A stretch of DNA of 5,195 bases, taken from Pseudomonadota bacterium. Lineage in GTDB: Bacteria > Pseudomonadota > Alphaproteobacteria > Acetobacterales > Acetobacteraceae. The stretch is taken from NCBI GenBank assembly GCA_021779655.1, contig JAJYAF010000198.1, positions 1 to 5,195 on the forward strand. Direction: 5' to 3'. How positions within the stretch are numbered: the stretch's first letter is position 1; every line of letters begins with the position of its first letter. Position numbers and translations under genes: made by a program. Shown here piece after piece: positions 1 through 5,195 of this stretch. The notes under the pieces were generated by a model, which did no database searches, had not been told where the DNA came from, and saw nothing but the letters and a program-made list of their open reading frames with translations.

Positions 1-2
1 TT

Positions 3-83
3 TCGCGCGCGGCCGCCCCGCCAACCCCGCGCGCATAAGGCTTTCATATCGCGCGCGGCCGCCCCGCCAACCCCGCGCGCATA
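3..83. repeat. Two exact 35-bp direct repeats, each a GC-rich hairpin
   Basis: Bases 3-37 and 49-83 are identical over 35 bp, separated by an unrelated 11-bp spacer (38-48), which gives a 46-bp period. Within each copy GCGCGCGG (5-12; 51-58) is the reverse complement of CCGCGCGC (27-34; 73-80), so each copy can form an 8-bp GC-only stem with a 14-nt loop. Read on the minus strand, the loop region is GGGGTTGGCGGGGCGG, with four G runs. The copies lie just past the 3' end of the epimerase gene. Identity of both copies without coding constraint suggests recent duplication or a dispersed intergenic repeat family. The window edge prevents seeing whether more copies follow. Function is not known. 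Confidence 0.85.
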
Positions 84-110
84 CCAATCCGCATTTTCGC
101 GGATTGGTAT
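81..110 (-). terminator. Perfect 12-bp stem-loop at the end of the epimerase gene; possible terminator or palindromic intergenic repeat
   Basis: ATACCAATCCGC (81-92) and GCGGATTGGTAT (99-110) are exact reverse complements around a 6-nt loop. On the minus strand the stem begins with the last base of the epimerase stop codon (TAA, 112-110), so it is ideally placed to end or protect that transcript. No U tract follows on the minus strand; the GC-rich hairpins of the direct repeats come next. It is therefore not a textbook intrinsic terminator. It could equally be a member of a REP-like palindromic family or an mRNA 3'-end stabiliser. The dyad is certain and the role is inferred. Confidence 0.6.
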
Positions 111-1078
111 TATTCCCCTCGCTGTTTCCGCCAGTTGAGATACCACTCCGCGAATTTTGGAATGCCTACCGCCAGCGGGGTTTGCGGTGTGTAGCCGCAA
201 AGCGCCGCCAGCGCCGAGATATCGGCCCATGTTTCCTCAGGGTCGGCCTGCGGCTTCGGCACTTCCTTCACCAGGGCCTCACGCCCCAGCGATATCTCCA
301 ATAGCCGTACCAGCTCGGTCACATATTCCGGCCGGTTGTTTCCAATGTTGAACACCCGGTGCTCCGCGGCCTCTGGCGGGTGGTCGAACACGCCCAGAAT
401 ACCTGCCATGACATCGTCGATATAGGTAAAATCGCGTTTGAGCCGCCCCTGGCCATACAAGGTGACGGGCTTCCCGGCCATGATAGCCTCCGCGAAACCG
501 AAATATGCCATATCCGGCCGCCCCCATGGGCCATATACGGTAAAAAACCGTAGCCCGGTCTGCCGCAGTCCGAACAGATGCGTGTAGGAATGGCTCATCA
601 GTTCATCGGCTCGCTTGGTCGCCCCATAGAGCGACGAGGGCCGGTCCGCCCGCGCGCGCTCCGAATACGGCATTGCCGTCCCCGTTCCATAAAACGAGGA
701 GGAACTGGCATAGATCAGGTGGCGGATGCCCGGACTGTGCCGAACAAGCTCAAGCACCGAAAGATGGCCCGTGAGATTGGCGGCGGCATAGGCGAAAGGC
801 TGCTCCATCGAATACCGCACCCCCGCCTGCGCGCCGAGATGCACGACCGCCTCCACACCGTCTCCCAACCGGAAAAGCGCCGCGTGATCGGAAAAATCCA
901 GCTGCTCGAACACGAAACGCTTCTCCCGCCGGAGGAGGTCCAGCCGGGCGTGCTTCAGCCGCACGTCGTAATAGGGGTTGCAATCGTCGATCCCAAGCAC
1001 ATCCAACCCTCGCCGAAGCAGGGTGTGGCTTAAATGATACCCGATAAAGCCGGCCGCCCCCGTTACCAGCACCCGCAT
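110..1078 (-). CDS. NAD-dependent sugar-nucleotide epimerase, UDP-glucuronate 4-epimerase-like
   Basis: This 322-aa protein is a complete extended short-chain dehydrogenase (NAD-dependent epimerase family). A Rossmann glycine motif GAAGFIG lies at residues 7-13. The catalytic Ser run is ASSSS (124-128), and the Tyr/Lys pair is Y151 and K155 in SLYGATK. The blocks NPYYDVRLK (34-42), HLGAQAGVRYS (80-90), TGLRFFTVYGPWGRPDMA (174-191) and RRDFTYIDD-like KRDFTYIDD (214-222) are typical of enzymes that interconvert UDP-glucuronate and UDP-galacturonate in the cytoplasm for LPS or capsule synthesis. An ATG further upstream in frame (at 1189) would add 37 Arg-rich residues inside gmhA; I reject it because the fold starts at MRVLVTG. 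The start ATG overlaps the gmhA stop by one base (TGATG) and has no clear Shine-Dalgarno, which implies translational coupling. Exact substrate is less sure than family; it is not the HldD heptose epimerase type by motif. Confidence 0.9.
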   Translation of the reverse strand: MRVLVTGAAGFIGYHLSHTLLRRGLDVLGIDDCNPYYDVRLKHARLDLLRREKRFVFEQLDFSDHAALFRLGDGVEAVVHLGAQAGVRYSMEQPFAYAAANLTGHLSVLELVRHSPGIRHLIYASSSSFYGTGTAMPYSERARADRPSSLYGATKRADELMSHSYTHLFGLRQTGLRFFTVYGPWGRPDMAYFGFAEAIMAGKPVTLYGQGRLKRDFTYIDDVMAGILGVFDHPPEAAEHRVFNIGNNRPEYVTELVRLLEISLGREALVKEVPKPQADPEETWADISALAALCGYTPQTPLAVGIPKFAEWYLNWRKQRGE

Positions 1079-1674
1079 CAGCGCACCAACCGGTCTTCCA
1101 GCAAGGTAAGCACCGCGTGGCCAAGCGCGATATGGCACTCCTGCACGCGCGCCGTATCGGTATCGGGCACCAGCAGCACGTGATCGCACTGTTCCCGCGC
1201 CGCGCCGCCATCCGAGCCCAGCATGCCAACGGTGATAATTCCCATCTGCCGCGCTGTTTTCAGCGCGTTGATCACGTTTACCGAGCGGCCTGAGGTGGTA
1301 ATTCCGAACAGCACATCGCCTCGCCGCCCCAATCCCTGCAGCGGCCGCGAAAAGACCTGATCGAAGCCGAAATCATTTCCCCCGGCCGTCAGGATTGTTG
1401 GGTCCAGAGTCAATGCGAGCGCTGGCCAGCTCTCCCGCGCCACGGCGCCGCGCAACCGGATGAGAAGCTCGGCGGCCAGATGCTGCGCATCCGCCGCCGA
1501 GCCGCCATTGCCGCAGAACATCAGCTTGCCACCCGTCCGAATCGCGCCCTCACAGGCACTGACGATCGCGATGACGGTTTTCGCGTCCCGCGCCAGCGCC
1601 AGTTTCAACTCGGCCGAGCGGCGCAGCATCGCCTTAAAACGCTCAATCTCCGTGTCTTCGGTGGAAATCGTCAC
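1078..1674 (-). CDS. gmhA: Phosphoheptose isomerase (sedoheptulose 7-phosphate isomerase), SIS domain
   Basis: The 198-aa product matches GmhA, which converts sedoheptulose 7-phosphate to D-glycero-D-manno-heptose 7-phosphate, the first step of LPS heptose synthesis in the cytoplasm. The SIS-domain signature CGNGGSAADAQHLAAEL is at residues 54-70, GNDFGFDQVFSR at 99-110 and GITTSGRSVNVI at 124-135. The family's zinc ligands and catalytic residues appear as H65, E69, Q178 and H186, in the spacing known from characterised GmhA enzymes. Length is close to the usual 190-200 aa. The start is GTG at 1674, the only start codon after an in-frame TGA at 1689-1687. A strong GGAGG (1680-1676) sits just 1 nt before it, which is too close, so initiation may be at a nearby non-standard codon. 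ATG at 1629 would lose the N-terminal helix. The gene overlaps the epimerase by one base and follows bdhA after 57 nt with no evident terminator. Confidence 0.92.
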   Translation of the reverse strand: MTISTEDTEIERFKAMLRRSAELKLALARDAKTVIAIVSACEGAIRTGGKLMFCGNGGSAADAQHLAAELLIRLRGAVARESWPALALTLDPTILTAGGNDFGFDQVFSRPLQGLGRRGDVLFGITTSGRSVNVINALKTARQMGIITVGMLGSDGGAAREQCDHVLLVPDTDTARVQECHIALGHAVLTLLEDRLVR

Positions 1675-1731
1675 GCCTCCGCTACTTCATGCTCAACGAA
1701 CCCTCAGGACGGAGTGCCAGGCGGCGCACAG

Positions 1732-2517
1732 TCAATGCGCCACCCAGCCGCCATCGATCGACAGCGGCACGCCGGTGATCGTCGCGGCAGCGTCGGAGCA
1801 AAGAAACACCGCCAATGCACCAATTTCTTCAGGGGTGGTGAATTTTAGCATCGGCTGGGTTTCCTCCAGCATTTTTTTCTTTTCCGTCTCGACATCGGTT
1901 CCGGCTTGCTTGGCACGATCCTCCAACTGCCTCTGCACCAGCGGCGTTAACACCCAGCCCGGACAGATCGCATTGACCGTGACGCCATGATTGGCAAGTT
2001 CCACCGCAGCCACCTTCGTTGCGCCAACGACGCCATGCTTGGCCGCGACATAGGCAACCTTGAACGGACTTGCCACCAAGCCGTGCGCCGAGGCGATATT
2101 GATAATCCGGCCCCATTGGCGGCGCTTCATCCCGGGAATTGCCGCCCTCATGCCGTAGAACACCGCCGAGAGGTTGATCGCGAGGATGGATTCCCATTTG
2201 GCTTCGGGAAATTCCTCGACCGGCGCGACGAATTGAATCCCGGCATTATTGACCAGGATGTCGAGGCTGCCCAACTCGGTCTCGGTTTTCTTCACAATCG
2301 CCGCGACCTGATCAGGCTTGCTGAGATCCGCGCCATCATAGGCGACCCGTACCTTGAACTCCTGGGCAAGGCCGGCCCGGAGCTTTTCGATCTCTCCTGC
2401 ATCGCCGAATCCGTTCAGCATGATATCGGCGCCCTCGGCAGCTAGCGCGCGGGCGATTCCATAGCCTATCCCGCTGGTCGAACCCGTAACCAGAGCCACT
2501 TTACCCGTAAGCGCCAT
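1732..2517 (-). CDS. bdhA: D-3-hydroxybutyrate dehydrogenase (classical SDR)
   Basis: The 261-aa product is a complete short-chain dehydrogenase that reversibly oxidises (R)-3-hydroxybutyrate to acetoacetate with NAD+, in PHB and ketone-body use. The cofactor motif TGSTSGIG is at residues 11-18 and NNAG at 90-93. The catalytic tetrad is N115, S143, Y156 and K160. The substrate-pocket residues described for bacterial 3-hydroxybutyrate dehydrogenases (Gln94, Ser142, His144, Lys152, Tyr155 and Gln196 in the Pseudomonas fragi enzyme) are all present with a shift of one: Q95, S143, H145, K153, Y156 and Q197. This makes the specific call much stronger than a generic SDR. The insert around residues 195-225 (KQAGTDVETEKKKML) also fits the family lid. 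The ATG at 2517 is preceded by AAGGGA (2530-2525) at 7 nt. It is divergent from the patatin gene and may lead the transcript carrying gmhA and the epimerase. Confidence 0.95.
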   Translation of the reverse strand: MALTGKVALVTGSTSGIGYGIARALAAEGADIMLNGFGDAGEIEKLRAGLAQEFKVRVAYDGADLSKPDQVAAIVKKTETELGSLDILVNNAGIQFVAPVEEFPEAKWESILAINLSAVFYGMRAAIPGMKRRQWGRIINIASAHGLVASPFKVAYVAAKHGVVGATKVAAVELANHGVTVNAICPGWVLTPLVQRQLEDRAKQAGTDVETEKKKMLEETQPMLKFTTPEEIGALAVFLCSDAAATITGVPLSIDGGWVAH

Positions 2518-2524
2518 GTCTTAT

Positions 2525-2531
2525 TCCCTTC
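2525..2531 (-). promoter_or_regulatory. Ribosome binding site of bdhA
   Basis: Minus-strand GAAGGGA ends 7 nt before the ATG at 2517. It is the clearest Shine-Dalgarno of the three leftward genes and fixes the bdhA start. Confidence 0.7.
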
Positions 2532-2562
2532 GTTAATAACTGCCATGCCAGATTTCGCGCCG

Positions 2563-2589
2563 ATCCTAGCAATCTATCCCGCTTCTCAA
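2563..2589 (-). promoter_or_regulatory. Possible bdhA promoter (weak match)
   Basis: On the minus strand TTGAGA (2589-2584) is followed after 15 bp by TAGGAT (2568-2563), matching 5/6 and 4/6 of the sigma-70 hexamers with a spacer shorter than ideal. It would give a leader of about 40 nt before bdhA. The -35 element overlaps the dyad at 2579-2593, so a protein bound there could block RNA polymerase. This is a prediction by eye only. Confidence 0.3.
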
Positions 2590-2593
2590 GCGG
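2579..2593. promoter_or_regulatory. 15-bp perfect dyad CCGCTT-CTC-AAGCGG, operator-like
   Basis: CCGCTT (2579-2584) and AAGCGG (2588-2593) are exact reverse complements around a 3-bp centre. The site is in the divergent bdhA/patatin control region, 62 bp from the bdhA start, and overlaps the candidate bdhA -35 box. Size and symmetry suit a dimeric repressor. No regulator gene is visible in the window. Confidence 0.4.
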
Positions 2594-2605
2594 TCCCGTT
2601 CCGAA

Positions 2606-2620
2606 GAGTACTGGATACTC
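2606..2620. promoter_or_regulatory. 15-bp dyad GAGTA-N5-TACTC, operator-like
   Basis: GAGTA (2606-2610) and TACTC (2616-2620) are exact reverse complements separated by 5 bp. The centre is 27 bp from the centre of the dyad at 2579-2593, between the bdhA and patatin promoter candidates. The arms are short, so chance is possible. Confidence 0.3.
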
Positions 2621-2669
2621 CTGGCCTGCCCTCGAGTCGCCATCCCCTTGCCGCAATGCACGATAGATA

Positions 2670-2698
2670 TACATAAAATTCATAGCACACGATATAAT
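2670..2698 (+). promoter_or_regulatory. Candidate sigma-70 promoter of the patatin gene
   Basis: A perfect TATAAT box lies at 2693-2698 within an AT-rich island (about 2660-2700) that stands out in this GC-rich sequence. At 17-bp spacing the -35 position is TACATA (2670-2675), only 3/6 to consensus. Transcription would start near 2705, giving a leader of roughly 70 nt to the chosen ATG at 2778. The weak -35 suggests need for an activator or an alternative arrangement. Confidence 0.45.
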
Positions 2699-2765
2699 TA
2701 CCTGAACCACGGTTGCTTCTCGATTTTTGGCCTATATGAACGGACCCGCCGGCAATTTCCGCATC

Positions 2766-2769
2766 GGAG
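2766..2769 (+). promoter_or_regulatory. Ribosome binding site that decides the patatin start
   Basis: GGAG at 2766-2769 stands 8 nt before ATG 2778. The earlier in-frame candidates TTG 2727 and ATG 2736 have no purine-rich sequence at suitable distance, so 2778 is preferred. Confidence 0.55.
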
Positions 2770-2777
2770 CGCACTAT

Positions 2778-3956
2778 ATGGACATGGCAATCAAGACCTT
2801 CCCGCATCTTAGCGAGCCGATCGACTCGATCAAGATGAAAGGCCGGCCGCCCGGCTGCGATGAAATCAGCCTGCTCCTGCAGGGTGGCGGTGCGCTCGGG
2901 GCTTATCAGGCCGGGGTGTATCAGGCGCTGCACGAAGCGGGGATTGAGCCGGACTGGCTCGTCGGCGTTTCCATCGGCGCCATCAATTCCGCCATCATCG
3001 CTGGAAACCCCGTCGAAAAGCGCCTTGAGCGGCTGGAGGAGTTCTGGACCACGGTTACCGCGAACGACCCTTACACCGTCTGGCCGGATGGTGACTGGCC
3101 GCGAAAGCTGCGCAATGCGTTTTCGGCCACGAGCACCGTCCTGTTCGGTCAGCCCGGCTTTTTTCGCCCCAATGTCATCAATGCCTGGCTCGCACCGCGC
3201 GGCTCGCGCATGGCAACGTCCTTCTATGACTCATCGCAGCTCTATGCGACATTGAACAAGTTGGTCGATTTCGAGCTGATCAATAGCGGTGCCACCCGGC
3301 TCGCGGTCGGCGCCGTGAATATCGAAACGGCAAATTTCGTATATTTCGACAATGCCGACGTCTATGTCGGCCCGCATCACATCATGGCCAGCGCCGCGTT
3401 GCCGCCTGCGCTTCCCATGGTGCGGATCGGCCGAAATTATTATTGGGATGGTGGCCTGGTTTCCAATACGCCGTTGCTGCATCTGCTGGAGAATTGCGGG
3501 TCCCAGAACACCCTGGTCTTTCAGGTCGATCTTTTCAGCGCGCGCGGCGGGCTTCCGCGGGACATGGCGGAAGTTCTCACCCGCCAGAAAGACATCCACT
3601 ATTCCTCCCGAACCCGGACGACAAACGATAATTACATGCGCCTCCACAAAATGCAGCAGACTCTGCGTGACGTGCTGGCCCTTGTCCCGGACGAAAAACT
3701 CACCCCTGAACTGCGAAAACAAAAAGCCGACCTGGAACGTCTGCCTGCCATCAACATCATGCAGCTGATCTATCGTCAGAAAGCCTACGAAGGCGGAGCG
3801 AAGGACTACGAATTCAGCCGGCTTTCGATGAAGGAACATTGGCGCAGCGGCTATTTCGATACCTACAACACGCTGCAACATTCCGATTGGCTCGATATGT
3901 CCACCCTGGGCGATGGGGTCACCACGCACGACATTCATCGTGAGCAGGGCGATTAA
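2778..3956 (+). CDS. Patatin-like phospholipase/acyl hydrolase with probable DUF3734-type C-terminus
   Basis: From ATG 2778 this is a 392-aa protein, predicted cytoplasmic because no signal peptide or membrane segment is visible. The N-terminal half is a patatin hydrolase domain. The oxyanion-hole motif LQGGGALGAYQAG starts near residue 34, the nucleophile elbow is GVSIG with S65, and the second dyad residue is D224 in WDGGLVSNTP. All catalytic elements are intact, so it should cleave acyl esters; the natural substrate is unknown. The C-terminal part (about 255-392), with the SSRTRTTNDNYMRLHKMQ segment, resembles the DUF3734 region often fused to bacterial patatins; I assign this from memory. 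An in-frame TTG (2727) or ATG (2736) could add up to 17 residues but lacks a ribosome binding site. Head-to-head arrangement with bdhA invites a role in lipid or PHB turnover, which is inference. parE follows on the same strand after 36 nt. Confidence 0.88.
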   Translation: MDMAIKTFPHLSEPIDSIKMKGRPPGCDEISLLLQGGGALGAYQAGVYQALHEAGIEPDWLVGVSIGAINSAIIAGNPVEKRLERLEEFWTTVTANDPYTVWPDGDWPRKLRNAFSATSTVLFGQPGFFRPNVINAWLAPRGSRMATSFYDSSQLYATLNKLVDFELINSGATRLAVGAVNIETANFVYFDNADVYVGPHHIMASAALPPALPMVRIGRNYYWDGGLVSNTPLLHLLENCGSQNTLVFQVDLFSARGGLPRDMAEVLTRQKDIHYSSRTRTTNDNYMRLHKMQQTLRDVLALVPDEKLTPELRKQKADLERLPAINIMQLIYRQKAYEGGAKDYEFSRLSMKEHWRSGYFDTYNTLQHSDWLDMSTLGDGVTTHDIHREQGD

Positions 3957-3963
3957 ATCTCCA

Positions 3964-3987
3964 GGGCGGCGTTCCGGCGCTGCGCCC
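3964..3987 (+). other. Imperfect hairpin between the patatin gene and parE
   Basis: GGGCG (3964-3968) pairs with CGCCC (3983-3987), and GCG (3969-3971) pairs with CGC (3978-3980). This gives 8 bp with a 2-nt bulge and a 6-nt loop TTCCGG. It ends 5 nt before the parE ATG and has no U tract, so it is not a clear terminator. It may influence parE translation or be incidental in GC-rich sequence. Confidence 0.3.
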
Positions 3988-3992
3988 AAGCG

Positions 3993-5195
3993 ATGATTTC
4001 CAATCATTCCAATAGCGCATGGAATAATGACGGAGCCGATGGTTTGAACGATCTGTTTTCGGGAATGGCGGAGGAGAAATACTCCGCCAAGGACATCGAG
4101 ATTCTGGAAGGGCTGGAGCCCGTGCGTCGGCGGCCGGGCATGTATATCGGCGGCACCGATGAGAACGCCCTGCACCATCTTGCCGCCGAGATTCTGGACA
4201 ACGCGATGGACGAGGCCGTTGCCGGCCATGCCACGATTATCGAGGTCTCGTTGAACGCCGGCAACAACCTGAGCGTCCGCGATAACGGCCGTGGCATCCC
4301 CGTCGATCCACACCCGAAATTCAAAAACATCTCCGCGCTGGAGGTTATTTTTACAACACTGCACTCGGGCGGCAAATTTTCCGGCAAGAGCTATGCCACG
4401 TCAGGCGGCCTTCACGGTGTTGGCTCTTCCGTCGTCAACGCCCTGTCTTCGAGCCTGGTGGCCGAGGTGGCGCGGGACAAGCGGCTGTGGCGCCAGGAAT
4501 ATGCCCGCGGAAAGCCGCTAACCAAGCTGATCGATGCCGGACCGGTTCACAACCGCCGCGGCACCACCATTCGCTTCACACCGGACCCGCAGATTTTTGG
4601 CGACAAGCTGTTCCAACCCGCCCGGCTTTTCCGGCTGTGCCGATCCAAAGCCTATCTGTTCCGCGGCGTCCATATAAAATGGTCATGCGACGCGGCGCTG
4701 CTTGGCGCCGACTCCGATATACCGGCGGCGGCGGACCTGCATTTTCCGGGCGGGCTGCGCGATTCGCTCGAGGCGGAGCTTGACGATGCTTCGCGCGTTC
4801 TGCCGGCCATTTGGGCGGGCGAGGCAGATCTGCCAGCCGCGCCGAACGGAATGCCGCAGGGCCGGCTGGAATGGGCATGCGCTTGGCTGGAGCAGGGCGA
4901 ATCGATGCTCACGACCTATTGCAACACCATTCCCACCCCGCTTGGGGGGACGCACGAAGCAGGTTTCCGCTCGGCTCTGCTGAAAGGGCTGCGCGCCTGG
5001 GCGGAGACGCGCGGCAACAAGCGTGGCATGCAAATCATCGGTGAAGATGTTTTCGGCGGGCTTGCCGCAAAGTTCTCTCTTTTCATCCGCGATCCCCAAT
5101 TCCAGGGGCAGACGAAGGAAAAGCTCACTTCTCCGGAAGCGAGCCGGCTTACCGAAATCTCGCTACGCGACCGTTTCGATCATTTTCTTGCCGGC
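3993..5195 (+). CDS. parE: DNA topoisomerase IV subunit B, 5' part (runs off window)
   Basis: The reading frame is open from ATG 3993 to the window end, giving 401 residues of a protein that is usually about 650-680 aa. ParE is the ATPase subunit of topoisomerase IV, which with ParC decatenates daughter chromosomes. The GHKL ATPase fold is complete: E66 and N70 in AEILDNAMDEA, DNGRGIP at 97-103 and the lid motif GGLHGVG at 138-144. The transducer domain follows, with NTIPTPLGGTHEAGF at 311-325 and the QTK loop at 373-375 that contacts ATP. RSKAYLFRGV (217-226) and RDPQFQGQTKEKL favour ParE over GyrB. The Toprim region lies beyond the edge. ATG 3993 is preferred to ATG 4065 because the included DLF segment (20-22) also precedes the conserved block in related ParE proteins. 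No good Shine-Dalgarno is seen for either start. The frame begins 36 nt after the patatin stop, so readthrough is possible. Confidence 0.95.
   Translation, partial: MISNHSNSAWNNDGADGLNDLFSGMAEEKYSAKDIEILEGLEPVRRRPGMYIGGTDENALHHLAAEILDNAMDEAVAGHATIIEVSLNAGNNLSVRDNGRGIPVDPHPKFKNISALEVIFTTLHSGGKFSGKSYATSGGLHGVGSSVVNALSSSLVAEVARDKRLWRQEYARGKPLTKLIDAGPVHNRRGTTIRFTPDPQIFGDKLFQPARLFRLCRSKAYLFRGVHIKWSCDAALLGADSDIPAAADLHFPGGLRDSLEAELDDASRVLPAIWAGEADLPAAPNGMPQGRLEWACAWLEQGESMLTTYCNTIPTPLGGTHEAGFRSALLKGLRAWAETRGNKRGMQIIGEDVFGGLAAKFSLFIRDPQFQGQTKEKLTSPEASRLTEISLRDRFDHFLAG

Larger units (their letters stand above)
2518..2777. other. Divergent intergenic control region between bdhA and the patatin gene
   Basis: This 260-bp gap separates two genes transcribed away from each other and holds no credible gene. 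It contains the bdhA ribosome binding site, the two dyads at 2579-2593 and 2606-2620, an AT-rich island with TATAAT, and the patatin ribosome binding site at 2766-2769. A short palindrome GTTAATAAC (2532-2540) lies just ahead of the bdhA Shine-Dalgarno. Shared control of both genes is plausible from the layout. Confidence 0.7.

Noticed and set aside
9..62. GCGGCCGC palindromes (NotI sites) in both repeats, considered as cloning-vector remains
   Set aside because: They fall inside the natural 35-bp repeat, and no polylinker or vector sequence surrounds them.
3..83. CRISPR array
   Set aside because: Only two copies are present, the spacer is just 11 bp, the unit is very GC-rich, and no cas gene is nearby.
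578..1033. Plus-strand open frame of 151 codons inside the epimerase gene
   Set aside because: It is entirely antisense to a gene with full family motifs, shows no recognisable domain, and is typical of mirror frames.
1079..1189. N-terminal extension of the epimerase by 37 residues to an upstream ATG
   Set aside because: The extra segment lies in another frame of gmhA, is Arg/Ala-rich without fold, and the Rossmann motif begins properly at MRVLVTGAAGFIG.
1460..1990. Plus-strand open frame of 176 codons across the gmhA/bdhA junction
   Set aside because: It is antisense to the conserved starts and ends of two real genes, with a low-complexity Ser/Ala-rich translation and no motif.
2660..2701. 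ACGATA repeated at 2660-2665 and 2689-2694 as possible tandem activator sites
   Set aside because: A 6-bp match in AT-rich DNA is expected by chance, and the surrounding bases diverge.
3231..4364. Long minus-strand open frame (377 codons) antisense to the end of the patatin gene and the start of parE
   Set aside because: It spans the junction of two well-recognised genes on the opposite strand and its translation shows no family motif. It is a codon-bias shadow of GC-rich coding DNA.
4941..4943. Leu317 of ParE in PTPLGGTHE, where an acidic residue is common
   Set aside because: This position varies in ParE proteins (E. coli has a different residue), and the rest of the transducer domain is normal, so it is unlikely to signal loss of function.

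Overview
The window is GC-rich, densely packed bacterial chromosome with five genes and no sign of plasmid, phage or insertion-sequence content. The protein types suggest an alphaproteobacterium, perhaps Rhodospirillales/Acetobacteraceae. They are a ParE with the conserved LEGLEPVRRRPGMYIGGTD block, a patatin that appears to have a DUF3734-type C-terminal part, and a 3-hydroxybutyrate dehydrogenase, which fits polyhydroxybutyrate users. The taxonomic guess comes from memory of protein families, not from a search.

Layout. Bases 1-109 are non-coding and rich in structure: two exact 35-bp direct repeats, each able to fold into a hairpin, followed by a perfect 12-bp inverted repeat that starts in the stop codon of the first gene. 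Three genes then lie on the minus strand, transcribed leftward in the order bdhA (2517-1732), gmhA (1674-1078) and a UDP-glucuronate 4-epimerase-like gene (1078-110). gmhA and the epimerase share one base (TGATG), so they are almost certainly translationally coupled. bdhA is 57 nt upstream and may be cotranscribed. Bases 2518-2777 form a divergent control region with a consensus TATAAT box and two short operator-like dyads. To the right, on the plus strand, lie a patatin-like hydrolase (2778-3956) and, after 36 nt, the first 401 codons of parE (3993 to the window end).

How the genes may work together. gmhA and the epimerase point to sugar-nucleotide supply for the cell envelope (heptose and galacturonate of LPS or a polysaccharide). 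bdhA oxidises 3-hydroxybutyrate to acetoacetate, the last steps of PHB mobilisation. The patatin-like hydrolase, divergent from bdhA, may release acyl chains or act on lipid or polyester in the same physiology, but that link is inference. parE is a housekeeping chromosome-decatenation gene and probably unrelated to the others.

I found no convincing new multi-gene system. The most unusual signals are the repeat/hairpin cluster at 1-110 and the paired dyads between bdhA and the patatin gene.
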